NCBI RefSeq assembly: GCF_024437735.1
Contig: NZ_JANFQO010000006.1
Location: 230,838 to 294,837 of the forward strand
DNA from: Tahibacter harae
GTDB lineage: Bacteria > Pseudomonadota > Gammaproteobacteria > Xanthomonadales > Rhodanobacteraceae
DNA: 64,000 nucleotides
Reading direction: 5' to 3'
The stretch's first letter is position 1. Each line of letters starts with the position of its first letter. Both the position numbers and the translations under genes were made by a program. Under the pieces are notes generated by a model. That model was not told the origin of the DNA. It made no database searches and worked only from the letters and a program-made list of their open reading frames with translations. This document shows positions 35,293-44,633 of the stretch, in pieces.

Positions 35293-36402
35293 TCATCGCG
35301 CCGAGCCGCGCCGGTTTCGCTGTTTCGCATCACCCCGCGCCACGGTCCGCCGCGCGATTTCCGCGGCGAATTCGTCCAGATCCACCGCGTCCGTGTTCGC
35401 CAGCAGAACCAGCGTGATATCCGCATCGACCAGGCGGAACAGCTGCGTCTGCGCGCCCATGATGCGGCCGGGCCGCTTGACGACGTGCTGCGTGCGGCCG
35501 CCGATGTTCATGTCATACGACCAGACGCCGTAGCCGTAGTCATCCAGTCCGGGCGTGGTCATCAGCGCCAGCGAGGCGGGCTTGAGCAGCCTGCCGCCGA
35601 ACAGCGCATTGGCGAAGGCGAGTACATCGTCGGCCGTGGCATACAGGCTTCCGGCGGCGTACCAGTTTTCCGCGTAGACGGGCAGATCGTCGGCCAGCGC
35701 GTTCAGATCCTCGCGGAACATGTAGGTGCGCGCCAGCCGCGGCACGATAACGCCCTGGCGCGGCAGACCCGTGTGCTTCAGGCCCAGCGGCCGGAATATG
35801 CGTTCGGCCAGCAGCTGTTCGTAGCGTTGGCCGCTGACGGCTTCGAGTATCCGGCCCAGCACGATGTAGTCGCAGTTGTTGTAGTCGAATACCGCCCCCG
35901 GTTCGGCAACCCGGTCGCCGCTGCAGAAATTCGTCAGCAGCTGCGCGCTGGTCGCAGGTTTCTGGTACGCCGGGATGCCCTGCGTCAGCGCCGTCTGCAG
36001 ATCCTTGACCTGATCGAAATTGGGCAGGCCGGAGGTATGGTTCAGCAACTGGTGCAGCGTCGCCCTGCCGCCGCTGCCGGCGTAGTCGGGCAGGTAGTCG
36101 CGGATGGTCTTGTGCAGATCGAGCCGGCCCTGTTCCGCCAGCTGCAGCACGAGCACGGCGGTATACGCCTTGGTGATCGAGGCGATGCGATAGGCGGTAT
36201 CCGGCGTATTGGGCACGCCGAAGGCGATATCGGCCAGGCCGAAGCTCTGGCGGAACACCGGCTTGCCGTGCTCCTGCGCGAGGATGGTGCCGCTGAACCG
36301 GTGTTCGCGGGCGTAGCGGGCGATGAAGTCCGTGGGCACGGCGGCCTGCGCCGGCAGCAGCGGTGCCAGCAGCAGGACGAACCGGCAAAATCCTTTGTTC
36401 AT
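35293..36402 (-). CDS. Serine hydrolase, beta-lactamase/penicillin-binding class C-like (S12)
   Basis: 369 residues with a signal peptide (MNKGFCRFVLLLAPLLPAQA; ATG 36402 chosen over 36474 for this reason). Active-site motifs: S-x-x-K in RIASITKAYTAV, the Y-x-N element in FDYNNCDYIVLG, and a C-terminal motif in HVVKRPGRIMG. LLNHTSGLPNF is the conserved phrase of the family. Periplasmic hydrolase such as a D-aminopeptidase, esterase or carboxypeptidase; the family name does not imply antibiotic resistance. Followed downstream by an empty 208-nt gap. Confidence 0.9.
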   Translation of the reverse strand: MNKGFCRFVLLLAPLLPAQAAVPTDFIARYAREHRFSGTILAQEHGKPVFRQSFGLADIAFGVPNTPDTAYRIASITKAYTAVLVLQLAEQGRLDLHKTIRDYLPDYAGSGGRATLHQLLNHTSGLPNFDQVKDLQTALTQGIPAYQKPATSAQLLTNFCSGDRVAEPGAVFDYNNCDYIVLGRILEAVSGQRYEQLLAERIFRPLGLKHTGLPRQGVIVPRLARTYMFREDLNALADDLPVYAENWYAAGSLYATADDVLAFANALFGGRLLKPASLALMTTPGLDDYGYGVWSYDMNIGGRTQHVVKRPGRIMGAQTQLFRLVDADITLVLLANTDAVDLDEFAAEIARRTVARGDAKQRNRRGSAR

Positions 36403-36564
36403 GGCGATTCCGGCAGTCGCGGCCACGCCGCGGTGCAGGAGCGGATACGGGGTTGGCGGGGGCGGTTGCAGCATCGGGCGGATTTTTCCGGGCGGCAGTG
36501 ATGCCGCTGGCGGCCGGACCCGGTTGCAGGTTGATTGCGGCGCCCAGGCCTACCGCCGCCGCCG

Positions 36565-37245
36565 TCAGTAGAACTGGCACGACCAGCGCCATTCCCCGCT
36601 GGCCGAGCGGAAGAAATAGCCGATGCCGTTGTCGGCCCACATCCAGTTCACCTTTTCCTCCAAACCGACCTGGAAGACGAATTCGTCCAGGCCGCCGGTG
36701 CCGTGCTGGATCTCGCAGGGATAGCCGCCGACCTTGGTCGCGCGGTAGCGCTCGAAGTCGTTGAAGAAAGCGTCGTTGGCGGCGTCGTCCTCGTTCACGG
36801 CGCTGAGATCGACGAGATTCCAGGTTGTCTCCCAGCCGGGCGCATCGTCGTCCACCCGCTGCCAGCGGATCGGAAACGGCCGGTAGGGATGGGCCCGCGC
36901 CGGCAGCGGGCGCAGCCCTTCCAGCGCGGCGTATTCGCGGATCAGCCAGCCTTCGCCGTGCGGCTTGCCGAACGGGTAGTGGTGCAGATTGTGGAAAAGT
37001 ACCAGCAGCGCCACGCCGTCCAGCGCCGGCGGGCGCCAGGGCAGTTCGTCGGTGCGGATCTGCAGCAACGGGAACATCGGTTCGCCATCGTGGAAGGGCA
37101 GCTCCTCGCCGGAATGGCCTACGCCGCGGCAGAACCACGACGTGACCGGATCTTGCGGCGGCCGGAAGCCGCCGACCTGGGCCACCGAGGCCGGATGCAG
37201 CAGGCGGCGCAGTTCATCCAGCGTCTGCCGGGCGCGGAGATCCAT
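36565..37245 (-). CDS. DUF1963 domain protein (YwqG-like)
   Basis: 226 residues, no signal peptide. Pattern of the family: early GGFRPPQDPVTSWFCRGVGH, MFPLLQIRTDELPWRPPALD, LVLFHNLHHYPFGKPHGEGW, then KVGGYPCEIQHG and the C-terminal FVFQVGLEEKVNWMWADNGI ending in a Phe/Trp-rich strand. DUF1963 proteins have no established biochemical role; some occur with polymorphic toxin loci. It is followed upstream by the GyrI-like gene 9 nt away on the same strand, so they are likely an operon. Confidence 0.85.
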   Translation of the reverse strand: MDLRARQTLDELRRLLHPASVAQVGGFRPPQDPVTSWFCRGVGHSGEELPFHDGEPMFPLLQIRTDELPWRPPALDGVALLVLFHNLHHYPFGKPHGEGWLIREYAALEGLRPLPARAHPYRPFPIRWQRVDDDAPGWETTWNLVDLSAVNEDDAANDAFFNDFERYRATKVGGYPCEIQHGTGGLDEFVFQVGLEEKVNWMWADNGIGYFFRSASGEWRWSCQFY

Positions 37246-37254
37246 GACTGTGCA

Positions 37255-37725
37255 TCAGCCGGCGCTGAGCAGCGGACGGTTGAGTTCCGTCTGCCACTGT
37301 GCCGGATCCGCGCCGGATTCCGGGCCGCTGAGATAGCGCTCCCACAGATTCGCCGCCGGCTTGTGGCCGCTGTTTTCGATCCAGCCCATGAACTCGCCCC
37401 AGGCGCCGCCCAGGTCTTCGTAGCCGCCGCGATAGATCGTGCGCGCCACCGCGCCGGCCGGCAGCTGGCCGGGCTGGACGCGACCCGCCGGCGCGATGGG
37501 CCGGGTGACGGGAAAGCCCAGCTCGAAATCGAACGTGGCATCCGGCGCGCGCAGGTGGTGGCTGAACAGCGGGCCGGCCGGGCCGGCTTCCTGTGCGCCG
37601 ATCGCGCCCAGCAGTTCCTGCACGGCCGGGCCCATGATGTGCGGCATCTGCTCGCGCGGAATGGTGAAGCGGATGACGGCGACCTGCTGCGGCACGGCCT
37701 GGACGATCTGCGGGGTGTCGATCAT
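37255..37725 (-). CDS. GyrI-like/effector-binding domain protein
   Basis: 156 residues composed of one GyrI/AraC effector-binding fold. Diagnostic features are the early VAVIRFTIPREQMPHIMGPA (strand-helix), DFELGFPVTRPIAP (the F-E-x-G/x-P-V block), the VARTIYRGGYEDLGGAWGEF helix containing the Y-G-x-Y element, and the C-terminal WERYLSGPESGADPAQWQTEL (Y..GP..). No DNA-binding domain. Such stand-alone domains bind hydrophobic cations; the partner is unknown. Confidence 0.86.
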   Translation of the reverse strand: MIDTPQIVQAVPQQVAVIRFTIPREQMPHIMGPAVQELLGAIGAQEAGPAGPLFSHHLRAPDATFDFELGFPVTRPIAPAGRVQPGQLPAGAVARTIYRGGYEDLGGAWGEFMGWIENSGHKPAANLWERYLSGPESGADPAQWQTELNRPLLSAG

Positions 37726-37841
37726 GGGGCGGCTCCGGGCGCCGGCATGGCGCGGAAGCTTGCCATCATGCCCCGCGTGCGGCCGGCGTCAAAGGGAATT
37801 TATCGCCGGCCGCGCAAAAGCGGCATTGTCGCAACGGCGGC

Positions 37842-38285
37842 TCAGCAGGCGCCGCTGAGCTGGTTGTAGCGGCGCTGCATTTCCTCGGCCGAGACCGTCT
37901 CTATGCTGTGGCCTATGTTCCAGCGATGGCCGAACGGATCGCGGATGGTGCCCGAGCGTTCGCCGTAGAACTGGTCCTGCGGCGGCATCAGCACTTCGGC
38001 GCCGGCGGCGACGGCGCGGGCGATGAGGGCGTCGGCATCGTCCACATGCAGGTGCAGGCTGACGCTGGTGCCCGCGGCCGGGTCCGGGCGGCGGATGTTG
38101 TACTCGGGATATTCCTCGGCCAGCATCAGCACGCCGGCGCCGATATCGACCTCGATATGGCCGATGCGGCCGCCGGGTTCGACCAGGCGCAGCTTTTCCT
38201 CGCCGCCGAACACGGCGCAGTAGAACTTGCTGGCGGCGTCGGCATCGGCGACGCAGAGGTAGGGAAACAGTTCGTGCACGGCCAT
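37842..38285 (-). CDS. VOC/glyoxalase-fold protein (PhnB-like)
   Basis: 147 residues in the PhnB/YdcE-like clade of vicinal oxygen chelate proteins. Opening MAVHELFPYLCVADADAASK, YCAVFGGEEKLRLVEPGGRI, then DDADALIARAVAAGAEVLMP and the strongly conserved DQFYGERSGTIRDPFGHRWN (residues about 107-126). Metal-binding residues are incomplete compared with true glyoxalase I, as is usual for this clade. Transcribed just downstream of the AraC-type gene (32 nt). Confidence 0.9.
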   Translation of the reverse strand: MAVHELFPYLCVADADAASKFYCAVFGGEEKLRLVEPGGRIGHIEVDIGAGVLMLAEEYPEYNIRRPDPAAGTSVSLHLHVDDADALIARAVAAGAEVLMPPQDQFYGERSGTIRDPFGHRWNIGHSIETVSAEEMQRRYNQLSGAC

Positions 38286-38317
38286 GGCGTTGCTCCTGTC
38301 GGATGGTGTGCGAAAGC

Positions 38318-39157
38318 CTAAAGCGCGGCCTCGCCGCGGTATTGGACGAAATTGCCGGGCGGCGGCAGCGGCACATGCGCGCCGTTGCGCGGCGTGCAGC
38401 GGCGCCAGGCCTGCGGTGTCAGCCCGGTCAGCGCGCGGAACTCGCGGTTGAAATGCGCCTGGTCGCTGTAGCCGGCCTGCAGCGCGAGTTCGGCCCAGGC
38501 GATGGACGGCGGCGCGTGCAGCACCTGCTGCAGCCGTTGCACGCGCGCAAAGCATTTCGGTGCCAGGCCGGTTTGGGCGCGGAACAGCGCGATGAAGCGC
38601 TTGTGGCTGCAGCCGCTGGCCTGCACCAGCGGTGCCACTGCGCCGCCGTCGCGCAGCGCGGCGATGGCCTGGGCCACCGGCGGCTGCATTGCGCGCACCG
38701 GCCGCAGCCGGCGCAGCAGGAACGCCTGCAGCAGGGCGATCTGGCGCGCTGGTGCGGTTTCCCCCGCCAGGCGCTGCAGCAGCGTTTCCGCCGCGCCGCC
38801 GCAAAGGTCGGCCAGCGGCACATGCCGGTTGCTCAGTTCGTCCGCGTTACAGCCGAACAGCGCCTGCGCCGCGCCCGGCAGCAGCAGTACGCCGACCGAG
38901 CGCGAGGATTCGGAAACATCCTTGAAATACGGCCTGTCGTGCGCGCCGGCGACGACGGCGTGGCCGATGTGGCGCGCCGGCGCGGCGCCTGCATCCGCGT
39001 ACAGGCGCACACCGGCGCCGTCCAGGCGCAGCGCCAGATGCATCTGCCCGCCTGGCAGCACCTGCTCGCGCTGGCCGGGCCTGGCCGGCGACGCCGGGCT
39101 GGCCCAGAAGGACTGGACGTACGGAGCGAGCGCGGCGGCGGTCGGGGCGATCAGCAT
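38318..39157 (-). CDS. AraC-family transcriptional regulator
   Basis: 279 residues from ATG 39157 (MLIAPTAAALAPYVQSFW), preferred over the longer ORF start at 39289. The N-terminal part resembles DUF6597-type AraC sensor domains (LPGGQMHLALRLD). The C-terminal double helix-turn-helix is LVQASGCSHKRFIALFRAQT and ALQAGYSDQAHFNREFRALTG-like, with the signature F-R-x-x-x-G-L-x-P. Probably regulates the VOC gene that follows it and possibly the GyrI/DUF1963 genes further along. Confidence 0.88.
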   Translation of the reverse strand: MLIAPTAAALAPYVQSFWASPASPARPGQREQVLPGGQMHLALRLDGAGVRLYADAGAAPARHIGHAVVAGAHDRPYFKDVSESSRSVGVLLLPGAAQALFGCNADELSNRHVPLADLCGGAAETLLQRLAGETAPARQIALLQAFLLRRLRPVRAMQPPVAQAIAALRDGGAVAPLVQASGCSHKRFIALFRAQTGLAPKCFARVQRLQQVLHAPPSIAWAELALQAGYSDQAHFNREFRALTGLTPQAWRRCTPRNGAHVPLPPPGNFVQYRGEAAL

Positions 39158-39257
39158 GCGGCCAGTGTAGCGGCTCGCGGCGGGCTGCTGGCATCGGCGG
39201 GCCGGCGACACGGCAGTGCATGCAACCACTGTTGCGGCCGCGACCAGGAGAAATCCG

Positions 39258-39589
39258 ATGGAACGAACCGGGCATTCGGCGGCGGGCATTCTTTCGTTCG
39301 TCGCTGCACTGATCGCGCGGATCTCTCTGGGCGCGCCGGTCTTCAGCGTGCTGGATACGCTGAAACGCTACGGCCCCGACGCCAGCAATTCGCAGGACGC
39401 AATGCTGCTGATCGGCTTTCTGGTGCCGGGGCTGGTCGGCGGCGCGCTGCTGGGGCTGATCCTGGGTGTGGTCGGCTGGTGCAGCGGCGGCGCAGCCGCG
39501 TGTTCGCCGGGCTGGGTGTCGGTATCAGCGGCGTGCTGCTGACGGTCACGGCTTTCCTGGCGCTGGTCGGTCACGCGGTGCCGCAGTGA
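39258..39589 (+). pseudogene. Small membrane protein, frame-broken
   Basis: ATG 39258 has a good ribosome site (aggag). The first frame gives MERTGHSAAGILSFVAALIA and a second helix LIGFLVPGLVGGALLGLILG, then turns to low-complexity sequence and stops at 39542. A shift near 39483-39490 (a ggcggcgca run) restores a sensible second half, RSRVFAGLGVGISGVLLTVT followed by AFLALVGHAVPQ, stopping at 39589. The joined product would be a roughly 110-residue, three-helix membrane protein. Either a real mutation, a sequencing indel, or, less likely, programmed frameshifting. Confidence 0.65.
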
Positions 39590-39659
39590 GTAGGTGCGGG
39601 TACGGCCTGACGGCACTGTGTCGACGCAGGGATCCGGCGGTTGCTCCAGCTGGCGGAGC

Positions 39660-40001
39660 AGGCTGCCCCGGCGAGAGCCGGCTGGTTTTTGTCTGGGCCA
39701 GCGACCGCTGCACCCTGCGCCGCGATCGGATACCTGGGCCCAGACCAAGCCGCTGCGCAAACTGCGCCGGCGCGACTACGGCCTGCGCCGGGTGCTGGTG
39801 GTCGACGACAGCCCGGAAAAGCACACGCGCAATTACGCCAACCTGGTCGCGGTGCAGGCATTTGAAGGCGATCCGGCCGACGACGAACTGCCGCGGCTCG
39901 CGCGTTATCTGGAACAGCTGGCGCCGGAGCCGGACCACCGGCGGGTGGAAAAGCGGCGCTGGCGGCGGCGTTGTGGCCAGCGGCGGCGGCCGTTTCCGTA
40001 A
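39660..40001 (+). pseudogene. HAD-family FCP1/NLI-type phosphatase fragment
   Basis: Two frames carry the C-terminal half of an FCP1/SCP1-like HAD hydrolase: first RLVFVWASDRCTLRRDR (from about 39679), then, after a shift near 39725-39730, TKPLRKLRRRDYGLRRVLVV plus DDSPEKHTRNYANLV, FEGDPADDELPRLARYL and EKRRWRRR. The catalytic N-terminal DxDxT half is missing. The neighbouring small membrane gene is also broken, so this 0.75-kb stretch is decaying. Confidence 0.72.
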
Positions 40002-40127
40002 GATGGGCAGCGGCAGATGCTGCCGCTGCCGAAGCGGATGCCCGCTTCACCAGCGACGGCATCGGAAAGACAGGTTCAGCACTGCCGGCCGCGCGTCCAT
40101 CGGCGTACGCGCGGCCGGCACCGAGGG

Positions 40128-41618
40128 CTACTGGCAGGGCCCGTTGCTGGTCCACGGCTGGCCGGAACCCGCGCCGCCGCTGTTGGTGGCCGGATCCTGG
40201 TTCTGCGTCCACCAGTTGGCCGTGTAGTTCACATTGTTGCGGCTGACCTTGTTGCCGCCCACGTATACCGCCGTGGCGCTCCAGGCCGGCTGGCAATTGC
40301 CGCCGCCCCCGCCGCCGTTGATGCGATTGGTCACGTTCACCGCGTTGCCGCCGGCCGACAGATAGACCGGGCTCGCCGGCGTGAACGTGGCCGCACCGGG
40401 GGCCGACAGGGTATAGCCGGCCGCGAGCACGGCGCCGCTGAGTGCGGTCTCGCTGAGCGTGCAGGTCTCGCCGCTGAGCAGCCCGCCGATGGCGCCGCCG
40501 GCCGGCGGGCGGAACGTCGCCGTGCGCGTGCCGGAGGTGGTGCAGACAGCCTGCACGGTGATGTTCGGATGCGTGGTGATCTTGCTCGTGTCGCCGGCAT
40601 AGACCGCGGTGAAGGACAGCGAGGCCGGCACGGGATCCACCGGCCCGGTGGCGGCCTTGAAGGTGTTGTAGAACTGGAACGCCGTCTGCGGCGCCTGCGA
40701 ATACTCGCCCAGCGGCCCGCTGCCGGGCCGGTCGCGCTGCAGTGCCCAGTACGACAGATGGCCGACGCCGTTCTGCTGGGCGAACTGGGTCAGCGTGACG
40801 GCGTCGGCGGTGGTGAAAGTCTCGCCCGCGACATCGTTGTTGCCGATCATCGGCGTGAGGCCCAGCAGGGCCCAGCGCTGCGCCGCCGTCTTGGACGGAT
40901 AGATCGTCGCAAACTGCGCCACCGCGGCGTTGGCCGCGGAGATCGACAGCTGGGCCATGCTGGAACCGTTGTGGTAGGAGCCGCCGAAGTCCATCACCAT
41001 CAGGTTGACCACGTCGATCACCGCACCGGCCTGGGCCGCGCTCTGCACGGCGGCGACGCCGAAATGATCCAGCCCGCCGCCGCCCCAGCTTGGGTGTACC
41101 GGCGAGGCGGGCAGGGTCAGCGATACATACAGGTTCGGAAAGCGCTGCCGCAGTGTCTTGATCGCGGCGTTGCGCGTGGTGTTCAGGGCGCTGTTGCCGA
41201 GCTGGCCGCCCTCCACGTCGAAGTCGATCGCGCGCACGCCGGTCTGCTGCAGCATGTTGCCGATGAGATCGCTGAGCTGGGTCGCGCTGCAGGTCGATTC
41301 CAGATAGGTGCCGTTCGCGCCGCCGAAGGAAATGATGACCTTGCCGCCGGCGTTCTGGAATGCCGTGATATCGCTCTGCATGCCGGAAATGGAATTGTCC
41401 GTGGTACAGCCGCCGGCGCTGACGACGAAGGCCAGCGTGGCGGCCTGCAGCCCCATCTTAGCGCGCGCATCCATCAGGCTGGTGACCGCATAGGTCGGGT
41501 TGCCTGCGCCCCAGGTATAGAAATACGGCGCCAGCTGCGCCGCACCCGCGGTCGCGCTGGTGGCGAGCAGGGCCGCGCCCAGCGCCAGGCGCGATGACAT
41601 CGATTGCATGGTTTTCAT
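40128..41618 (-). CDS. Secreted GH18 chitinase with C-terminal chitin-binding domain
   Basis: 496 residues from ATG 41618 (strong ribosome site GGAGGAA). Signal peptide MKTMQSMSSRLALGAALLATSATAGA. The GH18 barrel (about 28-310) has KVIISFGGANGTYL (SxGG) and the catalytic strand VRAIDFDVEGG, with Asp132, Asp134 and acid Glu136; the first Asp of DxxDxDxE is Arg here, as in several bacterial GH18 groups. A beta linker domain (about 330-430, DUF-like or bacterial Ig-like: SLSFTAVYAGDTSKITTH) leads to a CBM5/12 module at the end (CQPAWSATAVYVGGNKVSRN, ANWWTQNQDP). Hydrolyses chitin outside the cell. A short inverted repeat lies upstream. Confidence 0.93.
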   Translation of the reverse strand: MKTMQSMSSRLALGAALLATSATAGAAQLAPYFYTWGAGNPTYAVTSLMDARAKMGLQAATLAFVVSAGGCTTDNSISGMQSDITAFQNAGGKVIISFGGANGTYLESTCSATQLSDLIGNMLQQTGVRAIDFDVEGGQLGNSALNTTRNAAIKTLRQRFPNLYVSLTLPASPVHPSWGGGGLDHFGVAAVQSAAQAGAVIDVVNLMVMDFGGSYHNGSSMAQLSISAANAAVAQFATIYPSKTAAQRWALLGLTPMIGNNDVAGETFTTADAVTLTQFAQQNGVGHLSYWALQRDRPGSGPLGEYSQAPQTAFQFYNTFKAATGPVDPVPASLSFTAVYAGDTSKITTHPNITVQAVCTTSGTRTATFRPPAGGAIGGLLSGETCTLSETALSGAVLAAGYTLSAPGAATFTPASPVYLSAGGNAVNVTNRINGGGGGGNCQPAWSATAVYVGGNKVSRNNVNYTANWWTQNQDPATNSGGAGSGQPWTSNGPCQ

Positions 41619-42366
41619 CCGGTTCCTCCCTAGGCGCGGCTCGTTGTGGTGGCCTGGCGGATTTCCGCGTAAATCCGCCGGCATCGGTTGTCGGATAGCC
41701 GCCGCCGCGGGAGACGCGGCCGCATCCGTCCGGACATGGATGACATCGTTGTCATCACTTGCAGCAAACGCCTGCGATACCGGTCGGTGCAAATTACTTT
41801 GTGGGATAAGTGACCGGATTCACTTAATCCATTCGTTGTGCCTTGTGTGGCGGATTGATGCACGGGCTGCGGAATCGCGGACTGCCCTGGGGGCAAATTC
41901 GTGTGCGGCATGGTCGGATAGCGGCGCCGCCTTGTGCAGCGGGACATGCGGAGTGGCGGAGCCGCGACGATGCCGGCCGTGGCAGGCCGATGCCCGGCGC
42001 GCCGGGATCGCAGACTGGACAGCCGGAGGCGGCGGTGCGCAAAACCCAGGTAGTTCCGGTGCTCGGCATGGCTGCGGGCGTGTGACCGGAGTTGGCAGCG
42101 GCGGCGCCGGGTCCGGCGTTGCCGATGGCCGGCCCGCAATCGGACTGCCGACGCTGGCAAAGCTCCGGCGCATCGGCGTGGCCGGGCGATGGCGTGATGC
42201 GCGGGACTGCCGGTGCGCGCAAAGCCCTTCGCTGCGGCGCATTCGCTGCTGCCCGCCGCTGGCCCCGGCCGGCGCCGTCTGTCGTAAGCTGGAAACGGGC
42301 AGCCCTGCGGCCCGCCGGCACGCAGCGGTGCGTGCATCCCACCTCTTAGGCCGAAATCTCCCGACC
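41619..42366. other. Long intergenic region with a small inverted repeat, no gene seen
   Basis: About 750 bases. Open frames here (for example 41824-42342 minus, 41843-42085 plus) are Arg/Pro/Ala-rich without family-like motifs, so I call none. A local A/T-rich segment (41790-41830) contains the inverted repeat TAAGTGA-ccggat-TCACTTA (41807-41826), about 190 nt upstream of the chitinase start, a possible operator or promoter region for it. Confidence 0.55.
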
Positions 42367-42852
42367 ATGAAAACCGCCGCCGTGCTGCTGCTGTGCCTTG
42401 CCACCCTCGACGCGCTTGCCATGCGCGGCCCGGATGTGACCTGCGAATCCCGCGACAACCAGCGCACCGTATGCCGCATTCCCGGCGACGGCCCGGTGCA
42501 CCTGCTGCGGCAGCTCAGCGATGCGCCTTGCATAGAGAACCGCAGCTGGAGCCGCACCAGCGAAGGTATCGACGTCGACAACGGTTGCCGCGCCGTCTTC
42601 GCCACCGTCGTGCCCGAGCCCGAACCGGCCAACCGCAACACCTATGTCGATCTGATCGATGCGGAGGCCGAAGGCGCCCGCGCCGCGCTGCTGGAACGCG
42701 GCTATACCCCGGTGCGCAGCGAAAAGGGCGACAGCGAAGGCGAACTGCGCCACTTCTTCCGCACCCCGGGGCGGCCGGCCTGCCTGCGCGCCGTCGAGCG
42801 CGGCGGGAAATATCGCGATGTGGACGGGGTCGTGGCAGACGAATGCCTCTAG
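42367..42852 (+). CDS. Exported DUF3011-like protein
   Basis: 161 residues with a short signal peptide (MKTAAVLLLCLATLDALA). The mature N-terminal half has the DUF3011-type pattern of a disulfide-linked small beta domain: VTCESRDNQRTVCRIPGDGP, LSDAPCIENRSWSRTSEGID, VDNGCRAVF (C-x-S-x-x-x-x-x-x-C ... C-x-x-x-x-S-W-G/S ... V-x-x-G-C-R-A-x-F). The C-terminal half (YVDLIDAEAEGARAALLERG) carries an additional helical segment. Role unknown, periplasmic by inference. Confidence 0.82.
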   Translation: MKTAAVLLLCLATLDALAMRGPDVTCESRDNQRTVCRIPGDGPVHLLRQLSDAPCIENRSWSRTSEGIDVDNGCRAVFATVVPEPEPANRNTYVDLIDAEAEGARAALLERGYTPVRSEKGDSEGELRHFFRTPGRPACLRAVERGGKYRDVDGVVADECL

Positions 42853-43056
42853 CCCGGAGCAAATGCGCGCCAGGCGGCCCGCCGGGTGCGAACGGCACGC
42901 GCTGTTCGGTGCGGTGCGTTGGACGGCGGTGCCGGGCCAGTGAATTTTTCGGAAATGATTCAGTGCCGCGCGGAAGATCCGATGGCAGCGGGAATCTGCG
43001 TCGCGTGCTCCGACGGCAGCTGGATCCGAACGGCGGGTAACGGAGCTTGCGGCGGG

Positions 43057-43344
43057 TCAGAGCTGCGCATGGATGGTCGCAAACGCATTGTCGTCGCGCT
43101 TGTACTCCGGCCGCGGCGCCGCGAAGGTTTTCTCCAGCACGCTGACATCCCGCATCCGCTCCACCCGGAAGAACTTCCACCCCTGCGGCTTGCCCGAATC
43201 GCTGCCGCCCGACACCTGATAAGCGCATAGTGTCGTTTGCCCCTGGCTGTCGATGCCATAGGTATGCGGCTCGACAACGCGCGCATGGCCGGCGTAGATG
43301 AAGCGGAGCAGGTGGCGGCGGTGGATGGCTTCGGCGATGCTCAC
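43057..43344 (-). CDS. Small WYL-like domain protein
   Basis: 95 residues covering one WYL/SH3-like sensor fold without a DNA-binding domain: AEAIHRRHLLRFIYAGHARV, VEPHTYGIDSQGQTTLCAYQ, and GWKFFRVERMRDVSVLEKTF followed by PRPEYKRDDNAFATIHAQL. The same compact form occurs widely in Proteobacteria as stand-alone hypothetical proteins. Ligand unknown. Flanked by about 200 empty bases on each side. Confidence 0.82.
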   Translation of the reverse strand: MSIAEAIHRRHLLRFIYAGHARVVEPHTYGIDSQGQTTLCAYQVSGGSDSGKPQGWKFFRVERMRDVSVLEKTFAAPRPEYKRDDNAFATIHAQL

Positions 43345-43547
43345 TGGCCTGCGTCACAAGCTGGGAAAGGGACGGCGGATTCTGCCGTCGCGCGTGAGGA
43401 CGATCCGGCAGGGATCATCGTCCCAGCTCTGTGAAGCGGAGTTGCACGACCAGATGGCGCGCGAAGTCCGACGGCTTTACGGATACTGGCTGCCGGATTC
43501 CGCGACGAGAACGGACTGCGCGGCTGCGCCTTGTCTGGTGGGGTGCG

Positions 43548-44629
<1,082 letters not shown>

Positions 44630-44633
<4 letters not shown>

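Noticed and set aside
35293..36402. Antibiotic-resistance beta-lactamase
   Set aside because: Only the general S12 fold is shown; class C enzymes used in resistance have other defining context and the motifs here fit the broad serine hydrolase family.
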